DNA of 45,171 nt from Methanoregula sp. GTDB lineage: Archaea > Halobacteriota > Methanomicrobia > Methanomicrobiales > Methanospirillaceae. This document shows positions 1-8,250 of the stretch, one piece after another. The stretch is taken from NCBI GenBank assembly GCA_026394695.1, contig JAPKXT010000211.1, positions 1-45,171 of the forward strand. Reading direction: 5' to 3'. The first letter of the stretch is position 1. The number at the start of each line of letters is the position of its first letter. The notes below the pieces were generated by a model, which saw nothing but the letters and a program-made list of their open reading frames with translations, did no database searches and had not been told where the DNA came from. The position numbers and the translations under genes are program-made.

Positions 1-2
1 AA

Positions 3-827
3 TATTTCGATGAGAATCCGAATGTACTTAAGATCATCATCGAAAAAGCCCTCTCGGCGGCAAAAGCCCGCGAAGCCGCACGCAATGCCCACGACCTTGC
101 CCGGCGCAAGAGCTCGCTTGAGAGTTCCGGGCTCCCCGGCAAGCTCGCCGACTGTTCGGAACGCGACCCGGCAAAGAGTGAGGTCTATATTGTGGAAGGA
201 GATTCTGCAGGTGGTTCAGCCAAGCAGGGTCGGGACCGCAAGTTCCAGGCAATCCTTCCCCTCAGGGGAAAGATCCTCAACGTGGAGAAAGCGGGTGAGC
301 ACCAGATCTTAAAAAACGCTGAAATCCAGACGCTCATCTCGGCAATCGGTACCGGTATCGGGGAGAAATTCGACCAGGAACGGGCCCGCTACCACCACAT
401 CGTAATCATGACCGATGCGGACGTGGACGGCGCCCATATCCGCACCCTCCTGCTGACATTCTTCTACCGGTACATGCTCAAACTGATCGAGGCCGGGTAT
501 ATCTACATCGCCCAGCCCCCCCTGTTCCGCATCTCGAAAGGTAAGGAAGAAAAGTACGTGTACACGGAAGATGAGATGCAGACGGTCTCGGCTGCCATGG
601 GTGAAAAAGGCGTGTCCATCCAGCGCTACAAGGGTCTTGGTGAGATGAACGCCCAGCAGCTCTGGGATACGACCATGGACCCGGAGTACCGGGTCTTCAA
701 ACAAGTCACGATAGAGGATGCACTAGAGGCAGACGAGATGTTCAGGACGCTGATGGGAAAAGACGTGGAGATCAGGAAAAATTTCATCACCCGCCATGCA
801 AAGGAGGTGACCAACCTTGACATCTGA
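3..827 (+). CDS. gyrB: DNA gyrase subunit B, C-terminal part (5' end outside window)
   Basis: The reading frame is open from the left edge, so this is the 3' part of a longer gene of which about 274 codons are present. It carries the TOPRIM signature EGDSAGGSAKQGRDR, the PLRGKILNVEKA block and the acidic DxD (MTDADVDGAH) that binds Mg2+ for DNA cleavage, followed by the GyrB tail with QRYKGLGEMNAQQLW and a terminal TLMGKDVEIRK segment. GyrB is the ATPase subunit of the A2B2 enzyme that introduces negative supercoils. The stop codon lies inside the start region of gyrA (11-base overlap), so the two subunits are probably translationally coupled. Gyrase in methanogens is generally regarded as an ancient acquisition from bacteria. 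No deviation in the visible catalytic motifs. Confidence 0.97.
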   Translation, partial: YFDENPNVLKIIIEKALSAAKAREAARNAHDLARRKSSLESSGLPGKLADCSERDPAKSEVYIVEGDSAGGSAKQGRDRKFQAILPLRGKILNVEKAGEHQILKNAEIQTLISAIGTGIGEKFDQERARYHHIVIMTDADVDGAHIRTLLLTFFYRYMLKLIEAGYIYIAQPPLFRISKGKEEKYVYTEDEMQTVSAAMGEKGVSIQRYKGLGEMNAQQLWDTTMDPEYRVFKQVTIEDALEADEMFRTLMGKDVEIRKNFITRHAKEVTNLDI

Positions 828-3321
828 AGTACCACCCGCAAGCGGCCCGCAAACGCACCGTGTGGAGCCGATTAGTATCGCACTCGAGATGAAAACGTCG
901 TACATCAACTACGCAATGAGTGTCATCATCGGGCGTGCAATCCCCGATGTCCGCGATGGTCTCAAGCCAGTCCACCGCAAGTCTCTTTTCGCGATGTGGG
1001 AGATGGGCAACACCAGCGACAAGCCCACCAAGAAGAGTGCGAGGGTGGTTGGTGAAGTGATGGGTAAGTACCACCCGCACGGTGATGCATCCATCTACGA
1101 TACGATCGTCAAGATGGCACAGCCGTTCTCGTACCGCAACATGCTGGTACAGGGGCAGGGTAACTTCGGGTCGGTCGATGGTGACGCTGCGGCAGCGAGC
1201 AGGTACACCGAGGTCAGGCTCTTCCCGTACGCAGAAGCACTCCTGGAAGATCTCGACAAGGATACCGTCAGGTTCATCCCGAACTACGATGAGTCGTTAA
1301 AAGAACCGACCGTCCTCCCCTCAAAGATTCCCAACCTGCTGGTCAACGGCACGGATGGTATTGCCGTCGGTATGGCAACGAAGATGCCCCCGCACAACCT
1401 GCGGGAGGTCTGCGCAGCGGTCAACCTGTACCTCGACAACCCGGCAATCCCGGTTGAAGAGATCATGAAGGTCATGCCCGGCCCCGACTTCCCGACGGGC
1501 GGTGTCATGATGGGGACCGAAGGGGTCAGGAACATCTACACCACCGGCCAGGGTCGTGTGATCGTCCGTGGTGTTGCCACTATTGAGGAGAGCGAAGGAG
1601 GCAACCGCGGCGATCGCATCATTGTTTCAGAGCTCCCGTACCAGGTCAACAAGGCCCAGTGGATCACGGGAATTGCCGACATGGTCAAGGATAAGAGGAT
1701 CGACGGCCTCTCCGACATTCGCGACGAGTCTGACAAGGATGGTATCCGGGTAGTCTTTGAGCTCCGCAAGGGCACGATGTCAGCAGTCATCCTGAATCAG
1801 CTCTACAAGCTGACCGCACTCGAATCCAGTTTCTGGGCGATCAATCTTGCTATTGTCGACAACCAGCCCAAGGTGCTCAACCTCCACAGCCTGTTAGAGA
1901 ACTTCGTCCACCACCGGATCGAAGTGATCCGGCGCAGATCTGAGTTTGACTTAAAGAAAGCACAGGATAAAGTCCATATATTAGTCGGCCTGCTCATCGC
2001 CCTTTCCAAGATCGACCTGATCATCGCGGCGATCCGGGCATCTGATTCGGTTGATAATGCCCGAAATGCCCTCATACTCCAATTCGGTCTCGATGAACTC
2101 CAGGCAAATGCGATCCTCCAGATGCAGCTTCGCCGCCTCGCAGCGCTTGAGCAGCAGAAGATCAATGACGAAAAGAAGGGACTTGAAGCCGAAATTTTAC
2201 GGCTTGAGACCATCCTCTCAAACGAAGCCAATATCAAGGACGAGATCCGGCGCGAGACCGTCGAGATCGCGGCCAAATTCGGGGATGCCCGGAGAACCGC
2301 GATCGCGATCGATACGAGCGACCTCTCCAATGAGGATCTGATCGAGGACAAGACGGTCTTAATCTCGCTCACTACCGCCAATTACATCAAGCGGATGGAT
2401 ATCGATACCTACCGCAAGCAGCGGCGTGGTGGTCACGGGATCACCGGCATGACCACCAAGGATGATGATGGCGTGGACCGGGTGTTTGCCGCAGAGATGA
2501 AAGATTACCTGCTCTGCTTTACCAACATCGGCCGTGTATACTGGCTCAAAGTCTACCAGATCCCCGAAAGTTCCCGTATTGCAAAAGGCAAACCGATCGT
2601 CAACCTCCTCAACTTAAAAGACGAGATCGTGACAAAGGTCATCCCGATCCGGGTCTTCAGGGAAGACCGGTTTATGCTGTTTGCAACCCGGTACGGGCAG
2701 GTCATCAAGATCCCCCAGACGGAGTTTTCAAACCCGCGTTCGGTTGGAACCAATGCGATCCGGCTCAAGGAGAACGACCAGTTAGTCGATGTCATTGCTA
2801 CCGATGGCACCAGAGAGATCGTCTTATCCACCCGTTTCGGCTACAGTCTCCGCTTCCATGAAGAGACCGTTCGCACGGTGATGCGCAATGCATCCGGTGT
2901 GCGGGGTATGAAACTCCGTGGCGAAGATACCATCGTCGCACTCACGTTAGTCGAGAAAGACCATCTTCTCACCATATCAAACGTCGGATTTGGGAAGAGG
3001 ACGGAATTTGACGACTTCCGCGGGCATGGCCGGGGCACCATGGGTGTCAAGAACATGCAGCTCGAACGTGATGCAATCGTCATCGAGTCGCGTGCCGTGC
3101 TGGATACTGATGAGATCATCGTCATGACTGCATCCGGTGTTGTCATCCGTATGCCCGTCAGCGAGATCCGGATCATCGGGCGCGGAACGAAAGGTGTCCG
3201 CACCATTCGCCTTGATGATAAAGACAGGGTCATTGGTGTTGCAATTGTTCAGCCTGAAGTTGAGGTCGTGCAGGATAACAACAACAATTCAGAACCGGAA
3301 AATAATGATACGGATCTCTAA
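817..3321 (+). CDS. gyrA: DNA gyrase subunit A
   Basis: An 834-residue protein, full length for GyrA. It has the N-terminal breakage-reunion domain with the active-site tyrosine in AASRYTEVRL (Tyr130), the GKYHPHGD segment, a coiled-coil region near residues 430-490, and a C-terminal DNA-wrapping beta-pinwheel. The GyrA box that defines a supercoiling gyrase is present at residues 535-541 but reads QRRGGHG rather than the usual QRRGGKG. Alanine occupies the position matching E. coli Ser83, a quinolone-contact residue. The start is TTG at 817, chosen because GGAGGTGA lies 6 bases upstream and the frame has no better start. The C-terminus is a short acidic, Asn-rich tail. Overlap with gyrB indicates one operon; a T-rich tract follows the stop. 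Confidence 0.97.
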   Translation: MTSEVPPASGPQTHRVEPISIALEMKTSYINYAMSVIIGRAIPDVRDGLKPVHRKSLFAMWEMGNTSDKPTKKSARVVGEVMGKYHPHGDASIYDTIVKMAQPFSYRNMLVQGQGNFGSVDGDAAAASRYTEVRLFPYAEALLEDLDKDTVRFIPNYDESLKEPTVLPSKIPNLLVNGTDGIAVGMATKMPPHNLREVCAAVNLYLDNPAIPVEEIMKVMPGPDFPTGGVMMGTEGVRNIYTTGQGRVIVRGVATIEESEGGNRGDRIIVSELPYQVNKAQWITGIADMVKDKRIDGLSDIRDESDKDGIRVVFELRKGTMSAVILNQLYKLTALESSFWAINLAIVDNQPKVLNLHSLLENFVHHRIEVIRRRSEFDLKKAQDKVHILVGLLIALSKIDLIIAAIRASDSVDNARNALILQFGLDELQANAILQMQLRRLAALEQQKINDEKKGLEAEILRLETILSNEANIKDEIRRETVEIAAKFGDARRTAIAIDTSDLSNEDLIEDKTVLISLTTANYIKRMDIDTYRKQRRGGHGITGMTTKDDDGVDRVFAAEMKDYLLCFTNIGRVYWLKVYQIPESSRIAKGKPIVNLLNLKDEIVTKVIPIRVFREDRFMLFATRYGQVIKIPQTEFSNPRSVGTNAIRLKENDQLVDVIATDGTREIVLSTRFGYSLRFHEETVRTVMRNASGVRGMKLRGEDTIVALTLVEKDHLLTISNVGFGKRTEFDDFRGHGRGTMGVKNMQLERDAIVIESRAVLDTDEIIVMTASGVVIRMPVSEIRIIGRGTKGVRTIRLDDKDRVIGVAIVQPEVEVVQDNNNNSEPENNDTDL

Positions 3322-3344
3322 AAACCGTATTACAAATCCCAATC

Positions 3345-3357
3345 TTTTTTTCTTTTT
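3345..3357 (+). terminator. T-rich terminator after gyrBA
   Basis: A run of seven T, one C and five T begins 24 bases after the gyrA stop, with no strong preceding stem. Archaeal intrinsic termination needs mainly a U-tract, so this is a reasonable end for the gyrBA transcript. Confidence 0.5.
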
Positions 3358-3432
3358 AATTCATTTTATACAAGAAATGAGGAATCCATCTCGGAACAGG
3401 AATGATTTTTTATCCGGGGGGAGAAAAGATCG

Positions 3433-3864
3433 GTGTATGGTGCACTGATGTTCCGGACAATTATCAGGGTTACTTCAAAATGCGAAGGGGATATTATCAA
3501 CATTACCCCGGAAATTAAAAAAGCTGTCCGCGACAGCAACGTACAAGAGGGGATCGTCCACCTCTTTGTACAGCATTCAACTGCGGCACTTACGACCATC
3601 GAATTCGAACCGGGAGTATTGACAGATCTTAAACGAGCACTCTCGGTACTTGCCCCGGATGATGCAGATTACGCCCACCACATCCGATGGAATGATGGAA
3701 ACGGGCGATCGCACGTAAAGGCGGCACTGGTGGGTCCTTCGATTACCGTACCGCTGGCCAATGGAGACCTGCTGTGCGGAACGTGGCAGCAGATAGTACT
3801 ACTGGAACTTGATGTGAATGCAGGACGCGAACGGACGATCATCTGCACGGTGATAGGAAATTAA
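3433..3864 (+). CDS. YjbQ/UPF0047 family protein (secondary thiamine-phosphate synthase-type fold)
   Basis: About 143 residues, the normal size for the YjbQ (UPF0047) family. Family landmarks are HLFVQHSTAALTT near the middle, the N-rich NDGNGRSHVKAAL segment, and GTWQQIVLLELD with the terminal R/E-rich strand. Bacterial YjbQ shows weak thiamine-phosphate synthase activity, but its physiological role is unsettled, so the function here is family-level only. The start is GTG at 3433, about 10 bases after a GGGGGAG stretch; an ATG at 3448 (MFRTII...) fits the family N-terminus equally well. The gene is monocistronic in appearance: gyrA ends 111 bases upstream and the next gene is convergent. A dedicated ThiN protein is encoded at 20990-21547 in this same window. 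Confidence 0.88.
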   Translation: MYGALMFRTIIRVTSKCEGDIINITPEIKKAVRDSNVQEGIVHLFVQHSTAALTTIEFEPGVLTDLKRALSVLAPDDADYAHHIRWNDGNGRSHVKAALVGPSITVPLANGDLLCGTWQQIVLLELDVNAGRERTIICTVIGN

Positions 3865-3918
3865 TACATATTCACTGCCTTGTTATCATCACATCCCCTT
3901 TTGATTCAGCAGTTCTGG

Positions 3919-4176
3919 TTATTCTGTAAGCAGGAGATAGAGTGCAGCAGCTACAAAGAGATATCCAAAGATCCTCATCAGGACAAAGGTAACTGCTGGA
4001 AACAAGGCAGGATCGAATATCGCGTTCAGGTGCGATAACCCGAACATGCCAAACGCAATTCCAATAAACAGGGCACTGATGATATCACGTTTCCGGTACA
4101 CCAGATATCCCAGCAGCAGGATAACTGCACACAGTAAAAGATTTACCAGCTCTATGGGGTCAGGCACAAAAGTCAT
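3919..4176 (-). CDS. Small membrane protein, three predicted TM helices
   Basis: An 85-residue hydrophobic protein that I do not recognise by name. Three hydrophobic stretches (about residues 9-26, 32-50 and 58-82) are separated by a basic YRKRD turn and a GLSHLNAIFDP loop, which suggests an integral membrane protein with the charged turn in the cytoplasm. The start is the ATG at 4176; an AT-rich TATA-like box sits about 40 bases upstream on the same strand. It is convergent with the YjbQ gene, 54 bases between the stops. No catalytic motif is visible. Being a real gene is supported by length, promoter and consistent membrane topology, not by a known family. Confidence 0.6.
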   Translation of the reverse strand: MTFVPDPIELVNLLLCAVILLLGYLVYRKRDIISALFIGIAFGMFGLSHLNAIFDPALFPAVTFVLMRIFGYLFVAAALYLLLTE

Positions 4177-4209
4177 AGTTTTACCACACGCTTTCTCTCT
4201 TGACAGGAA

Positions 4210-4222
4210 GGTTATTTAAACC
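4210..4222 (-). promoter_or_regulatory. TATA box for the small membrane protein gene
   Basis: On the minus strand the sequence reads GGTTTAAATAACC. Its centre is about 40 bases before the ATG at 4176, which would put a start site near 4190 and leave a short leader. Confidence 0.45.
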
Positions 4223-4337
4223 TATCACACCGTTTTGCCCAAAATTACCCATGATCAAAATTCCGGAGCTTCGCTAAATCCATTTTTTGCATCAAGCCTT
4301 TGCACCAAACAATATCCCGCGGAGAGGTGACCAGAAA

Positions 4338-4439
4338 TTGCACCGGAAAAAAGACCCCGCAATCTACAGTAAAGAGGATTATACATTCGATCTGTATCAC
4401 CATCCCAGGAATTACATCAGGTCCTATGAGGTGAGGTGA
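4338..4439 (+). CDS. Possible 33-residue mini-protein (or gene remnant)
   Basis: A TTG codon at 4338 is preceded, seven bases upstream, by GGAGAGGTGA, a good match to the anti-Shine-Dalgarno sequence. The frame runs 33 codons and ends TGA. The product is charged and aromatic (MHRKKDPAIYSKEDY at the start, then HHPRNYIRSYEVR), which does not look like random translation. The frame is open upstream back to a TAA at 4275. It may be a genuine small protein, or what is left of a larger gene. I do not recognise a family. Confidence 0.28.
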   Translation: MHRKKDPAIYSKEDYTFDLYHHPRNYIRSYEVR

Positions 4440-4493
4440 AGAAACGTAAACAGGGTACCTACTCTTCTGTAAAAAAATAAGGAATAGGAAAAA

Positions 4494-4504
4494 AATTTAT
4501 ATTT
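4494..4504 (+). promoter_or_regulatory. TATA box for the aldo/keto reductase gene
   Basis: The sequence AATTTATATTT is preceded by an A-rich stretch. Initiation about 25 bases on would give a leader of roughly 30 bases, with GAGGTG placed just before the ATG at 4555. Confidence 0.5.
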
Positions 4505-4554
4505 CAGGTGCTTACCCCATTGACAATCAATTCAGAAAAACGAGGTGCCTTTTC

Positions 4555-5793
4555 ATGCTCTACCGGAAAGTTCCCAAAACCGGCGATCAACTCTCTATTC
4601 TCGGGTTTGGTTATATGCGACTGCCGACAAAAAAGGGCGGTGGGATAGATGAAGAACGTGCGATCCGGCAGCTGAGGCATGCTATCGATAATGGTGTCAA
4701 TTATGTAGATACAGCTCCTGCTTATCATCTCGGTAAAAGTGAAAAAGTGCTTGCCCGTGCACTTGCAGATGGCTACCGGGAAAAAGTCAGGATCGCAACA
4801 AAACTTCCCCCGTGGTCAGTCCATTCACGACAGGACATGAACCGTATTCTTGACTCACAACTCGCTACACTTCATACTGATCATATTGATTACTACCTGC
4901 TCCACAGCCTCTCGAAAGGTAACTGGGAGACGATGAAAACTCTTGGAGTCCTTGAATTCCTCACCACTGCAAAAAACGATGGCAGGATAAAAAGTGCGGG
5001 TTTCTCGTTCCATGGTGACACTGCAGGATTAAAAGAGATCGTTGACACGTACAACTGGGAATTCTGCCAGATCCAATATAATTATCTTGATGAGAACAAC
5101 CAGGTTGGTACTGAAGGCCTTGTCTATGCCGCAGGAAAAAATCTTGCGGTTATGATCATGGAACCGATCCGTGGCGGTAATCTTGCCGGGCCGGTTCCGG
5201 ACAAGATCCAAAAAATCTGGGATGAATCACCTGTCAGGAGATCACCTGCTGAATGGGCACTGCGCTGGGTATGGAACCATCCGGAAGTTACGGTAGTCCT
5301 TTCCGGGATGAACGACGAGACACATATTGATGAAAATCTTCGGATAGCAGATAAAGCGCTCCCCAATTCGATCTCCCCGGCAGAACTCGCGATTATTGCC
5401 CGGGTCCGTGATACCTACCAACAGCTGATGAAGGTCGGTTGCACAGGATGCGCGTATTGTATGCCATGCCCGGCGGGGGTTGATATTCCCGGTTGTTTTT
5501 CCCTTTACAACGCTCACCATCTTTTCCCCAATGACCGGAGTGCTAAATTCCATTACCTTGGGCGCCATGGCGGATTACTCTCCGGTGTTTCCTATGCCGG
5601 GCTGTGTAAAAACTGCGGCAAATGCGAAAAGATCTGCCCACAGCACCTGCCAATTCCTGTACGCCTCAGGGAAGTGTCAAAAGAGATGGAGGGATTGATG
5701 GGCATAACAGTCCCGCTCCTCAAAGGCGGACTCTGGTGTATGGATCAGCTCGGGTGCATCAGGCAGAAGTTATCCTCAGGGAAAAAACGTTAG
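4555..5793 (+). CDS. Aldo/keto reductase with C-terminal 4Fe-4S domain
   Basis: A 412-residue protein. Residues 1 to about 280 form an aldo/keto reductase TIM barrel with the catalytic tetrad in place: Asp and Tyr in VDTAPAYHLG, Lys in IATKLP and His in LLHSL. The C-terminal third carries cysteine clusters typical of the Fe-S aldo/keto reductases: CTGCAYCMPCPAGVDIP and CKNCGKCEKICPQHLPI. The architecture implies electron transfer between an Fe-S partner (ferredoxin-like) and an unknown carbonyl substrate; the substrate cannot be read from sequence. This class is common in methanogens and anaerobes. The start at 4555 is supported by the upstream GAGGTG. It is transcribed alone, convergent with the TerC-like gene. 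Confidence 0.92.
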   Translation: MLYRKVPKTGDQLSILGFGYMRLPTKKGGGIDEERAIRQLRHAIDNGVNYVDTAPAYHLGKSEKVLARALADGYREKVRIATKLPPWSVHSRQDMNRILDSQLATLHTDHIDYYLLHSLSKGNWETMKTLGVLEFLTTAKNDGRIKSAGFSFHGDTAGLKEIVDTYNWEFCQIQYNYLDENNQVGTEGLVYAAGKNLAVMIMEPIRGGNLAGPVPDKIQKIWDESPVRRSPAEWALRWVWNHPEVTVVLSGMNDETHIDENLRIADKALPNSISPAELAIIARVRDTYQQLMKVGCTGCAYCMPCPAGVDIPGCFSLYNAHHLFPNDRSAKFHYLGRHGGLLSGVSYAGLCKNCGKCEKICPQHLPIPVRLREVSKEMEGLMGITVPLLKGGLWCMDQLGCIRQKLSSGKKR

Positions 5794-5896
5794 AGGATCT
5801 CTTTGCGATAACTTATTAAAAAAAATTCAAAATTATTATTCAAACCTGTAATAGTGAAACTCAGGAAAAAAACACACAGGGGGAATTGGGAATTTA

Positions 5897-6838
5897 TTAT
5901 GCCTTGTTCCTTTTCGCTCCCGGAACCTTCGGGATCTCACGCATCGATTTATAGAGAAAGAGACCGACACAACCAAACGTGATCAAGGGCGAGACCCAGA
6001 ATGGGATGTGAATCCCGAAACTGTCCATGATCATAATAACACCGAGGAAAAAGATGGAGTACATTGCCCCATTTTTCAGATACCGGTATTTCCTGATAGT
6101 ATCAACATTACGCAAAGTCAGTTCCCTGACGACAAACGCCCCGATGCCATTACCGATAAGGATCAGGGGAACGGCCATAGTGAATGCAAATGCACCAATA
6201 ACCCCGTCGATAGAGAATGTTGCATCAATAACCTCGAGATAAAAGATCTTGCTGATATCTGACATACCGGACGAATGGAGCATCTTCTCTTCAGCTTGTT
6301 CTGCGTTCTGCCGGAACCCATGGACAATAAAAAATGCCGTGGAACCGACAACTGCACCAAATGCGATGAGTGGATTTTTATCCAGTGCAAACCAGACAAG
6401 CCCGGTAAGCAAAAGAGAAACTATGGCAAAAAACCAGACGCCTTTTGAAGCGATATAGCGTTCTCCTTTCAGGCCGAAATTTTTCCCCTCCAAAAACAGC
6501 CAGTGGAGGAAGAGGAAAAGAAGGAATGTACCCCCTCCCATCAGAAGTATGGGAGCAGAATGTTCAATTGCTGCAATTACAATCGGGTCGCTTGAGAATG
6601 TAGCGGTGAATGCCCCGAGAGGACTCAGCGAGGGTGTGGATAACCAGACAATCAGCCAGGGTAACAGCCCCCGGATTGCAAAGACTGCAAATAACAATCC
6701 CCAGATTAAAAACCATCGCTTTGCCCGTTCACTCATGGTTGAGAGCACTTCGGCATTAATGATGGCATTATCAATGCTGGTTATGGTTTCAAATAAAATA
6801 AGTCCTGCAATGATGAGGATAATGGAAAGGAGATCCAT
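5897..6838 (-). CDS. TerC-related DUF475 family integral membrane protein
   Basis: A 313-residue polytopic membrane protein with about eight hydrophobic segments. Two related acidic motifs, ETITSIDNAIINA near the N-terminus and EVIDATFSIDGVIGAFAFT in the second half, mark it as a member of the TerC/DUF475 group, where such paired acidic motifs in membrane helices are thought to bind metal ions. TerC relatives have been linked to tellurite resistance and to manganese export or metal loading of secreted proteins; which applies here is unknown. The C-terminus is basic (REIPKVPGAKRNKA). The start is the ATG at 6838. A minus-strand AT-rich box near 6962-6972 could serve as a distant promoter. Confidence 0.85.
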   Translation of the reverse strand: MDLLSIILIIAGLILFETITSIDNAIINAEVLSTMSERAKRWFLIWGLLFAVFAIRGLLPWLIVWLSTPSLSPLGAFTATFSSDPIVIAAIEHSAPILLMGGGTFLLFLFLHWLFLEGKNFGLKGERYIASKGVWFFAIVSLLLTGLVWFALDKNPLIAFGAVVGSTAFFIVHGFRQNAEQAEEKMLHSSGMSDISKIFYLEVIDATFSIDGVIGAFAFTMAVPLILIGNGIGAFVVRELTLRNVDTIRKYRYLKNGAMYSIFFLGVIMIMDSFGIHIPFWVSPLITFGCVGLFLYKSMREIPKVPGAKRNKA

Positions 6839-7058
6839 AATTCAGGAGCATATTGGATCCTTTTGCGTAAAAAACAGATGGATGGCGGGAGATGAAATAT
6901 GAAACGATTTGCGAGACGTAATGAACCAAAAAAATCCATTGACAAACATTGATATCATCCCATAAATTTTTTCTAAACCCTCTTTTTGCCTGCAGCACTT
7001 TTATGTAACCCAAAAACTTCATAACGGGATGATCCTGTTTATCAGCAATTATGACCGG

Positions 7059-7068
7059 TATATTTATT
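7059..7068 (+). promoter_or_regulatory. TATA box for the first receiver-kinase gene
   Basis: TATATTTATT lies about 25-30 bases before a likely start site near 7085-7095, upstream of all candidate start codons of the next gene (7096, 7123, 7129). Confidence 0.45.
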
Positions 7069-7128
7069 ACTTAACTGGCGAAAGTAAACCCGTTAATGTG
7101 TGATCTTCCGAAGTGTGTTACTGTGATA

Positions 7129-8163
7129 ATGGTCCTTTATGTTGACAATAATCCGGCTCTCCTTGAATCGGGTAAGCGTTTTTTAGAGCGTGAAAAGGAG
7201 ATCCATGTTGATACCGCCTCCTCCGCAGGAGAAGCACTGGAACGGATGAAGATTGACTCGTTTGATGTGATTGTTGCTGACTATGACCTGCCGGAATCCG
7301 GTGGAGCACAGTTTCTCAGATTTGTCCGTGAAAAATACCCCGAACTCCCGTTTATAATTTTTACCAGTGCAAGCACAGAAACTATCGTCATTGAATCCCT
7401 TAATAACAGGGCCAATTATTATATTAAGAAGGGAACAAATCCTGAATCCCGGTTTGCCGAGCTTTTTGACAGCATAAAACTCTTATACAAGGCAGAAAGT
7501 GCACGTATTCTTGCCAGAAAGACCCTTACTATGTTTTCCGGTATGACACGGCATGATATCCTGAATCAGCTGATGATTGTCAGCGGCTCTCTGGAACTTG
7601 CAAGTGACGGGGTGCAGGAACCAGGATTGCTGCAGAATCTGACTCGTGCCCAGACAGCAACAAAAACTATTCAACAGCAGATTATCTTTTCACGCGAATA
7701 TGAAAATCTTGGTTCAGATGCTCCCTCATGGCAATCTGTATCAACCATCATTCGCCGGGCATTTTTAGAATTGCAGACCGATACAATCACCGTTGATATC
7801 CCAAAGGATAACATTGAGATCTTTGCAGACCCGGTCTTTGAAAAGGTTTTTTTCCACCTTTTTAATTATGCGAACAAATACAGGGAAACAGTAACCCGCA
7901 TCACCGTATCTTACCACCCGTCCGGAACAGGACTTATTATTACCCTATCTGATAACGGGACTGGAATATCCCCGCAGGAAAGATCTCATCTCTTTGAACG
8001 GAGACCGGGGAACGAAAAAACACCCGGGCTGTTTCTGGCAAAGAAGATCCTCGAAGTGACGGGTATGACCATACGGGAGACCGGTGAGGAAAAACAAGGG
8101 TCACGCTTTGAAATTATCGTTCCTAAAGAAGGGTTCCGGACCGGATCAACACTTCCCGCATGA
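7129..8163 (+). CDS. Receiver domain fused to a degenerate histidine-kinase-like transmitter
   Basis: Residues 1-120 are a response-regulator receiver with the phospho-acceptor Asp51 (VADYDLP) and Lys in YYIKKG. A dimerisation/phospho-acceptor region follows with FSGMTRHDILNQL (His142). The C-terminal ATP-binding domain is recognisable (FADPVFEKVFFHLF, DNGTGISP), but the N-box asparagine helix reads FNYANKYRE where the paralogues have ENSIRHGE or ANAVEHGN, and the G2 loop is TPGLFLAKKIL, lacking one glycine of the GLGLFLSREIL form. ATP binding or catalysis is therefore doubtful. The start at 7129 (or GTG 7123) aligns with the N-terminus of the next gene; ATG 7096 would add eleven atypical residues. 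It lies 87 bases upstream of a larger intact paralogue. Confidence 0.85.
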   Translation: MVLYVDNNPALLESGKRFLEREKEIHVDTASSAGEALERMKIDSFDVIVADYDLPESGGAQFLRFVREKYPELPFIIFTSASTETIVIESLNNRANYYIKKGTNPESRFAELFDSIKLLYKAESARILARKTLTMFSGMTRHDILNQLMIVSGSLELASDGVQEPGLLQNLTRAQTATKTIQQQIIFSREYENLGSDAPSWQSVSTIIRRAFLELQTDTITVDIPKDNIEIFADPVFEKVFFHLFNYANKYRETVTRITVSYHPSGTGLIITLSDNGTGISPQERSHLFERRPGNEKTPGLFLAKKILEVTGMTIRETGEEKQGSRFEIIVPKEGFRTGSTLPA

Positions 8164-8250
8164 GAAACTCTTACCCGATAAGAGACTGCGCTTTTTAAAT
8201 GAGATCTCTGAACAAAAATCTAAATCCTTACTGAAACAATAATAAAATTA

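Larger units (their letters stand above)
4177..4554. other. Intergenic region with one candidate mini-gene
   Basis: This 378-base gap lies between two divergent genes. It holds a minus-strand TATA box near its left end, a plus-strand TATA box near its right end, and between them a short open frame on the plus strand (described separately). The same frame is preceded by an ATG at 4251 that meets a TAA after eight codons. No RNA gene or repeat is apparent. Confidence 0.5.
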
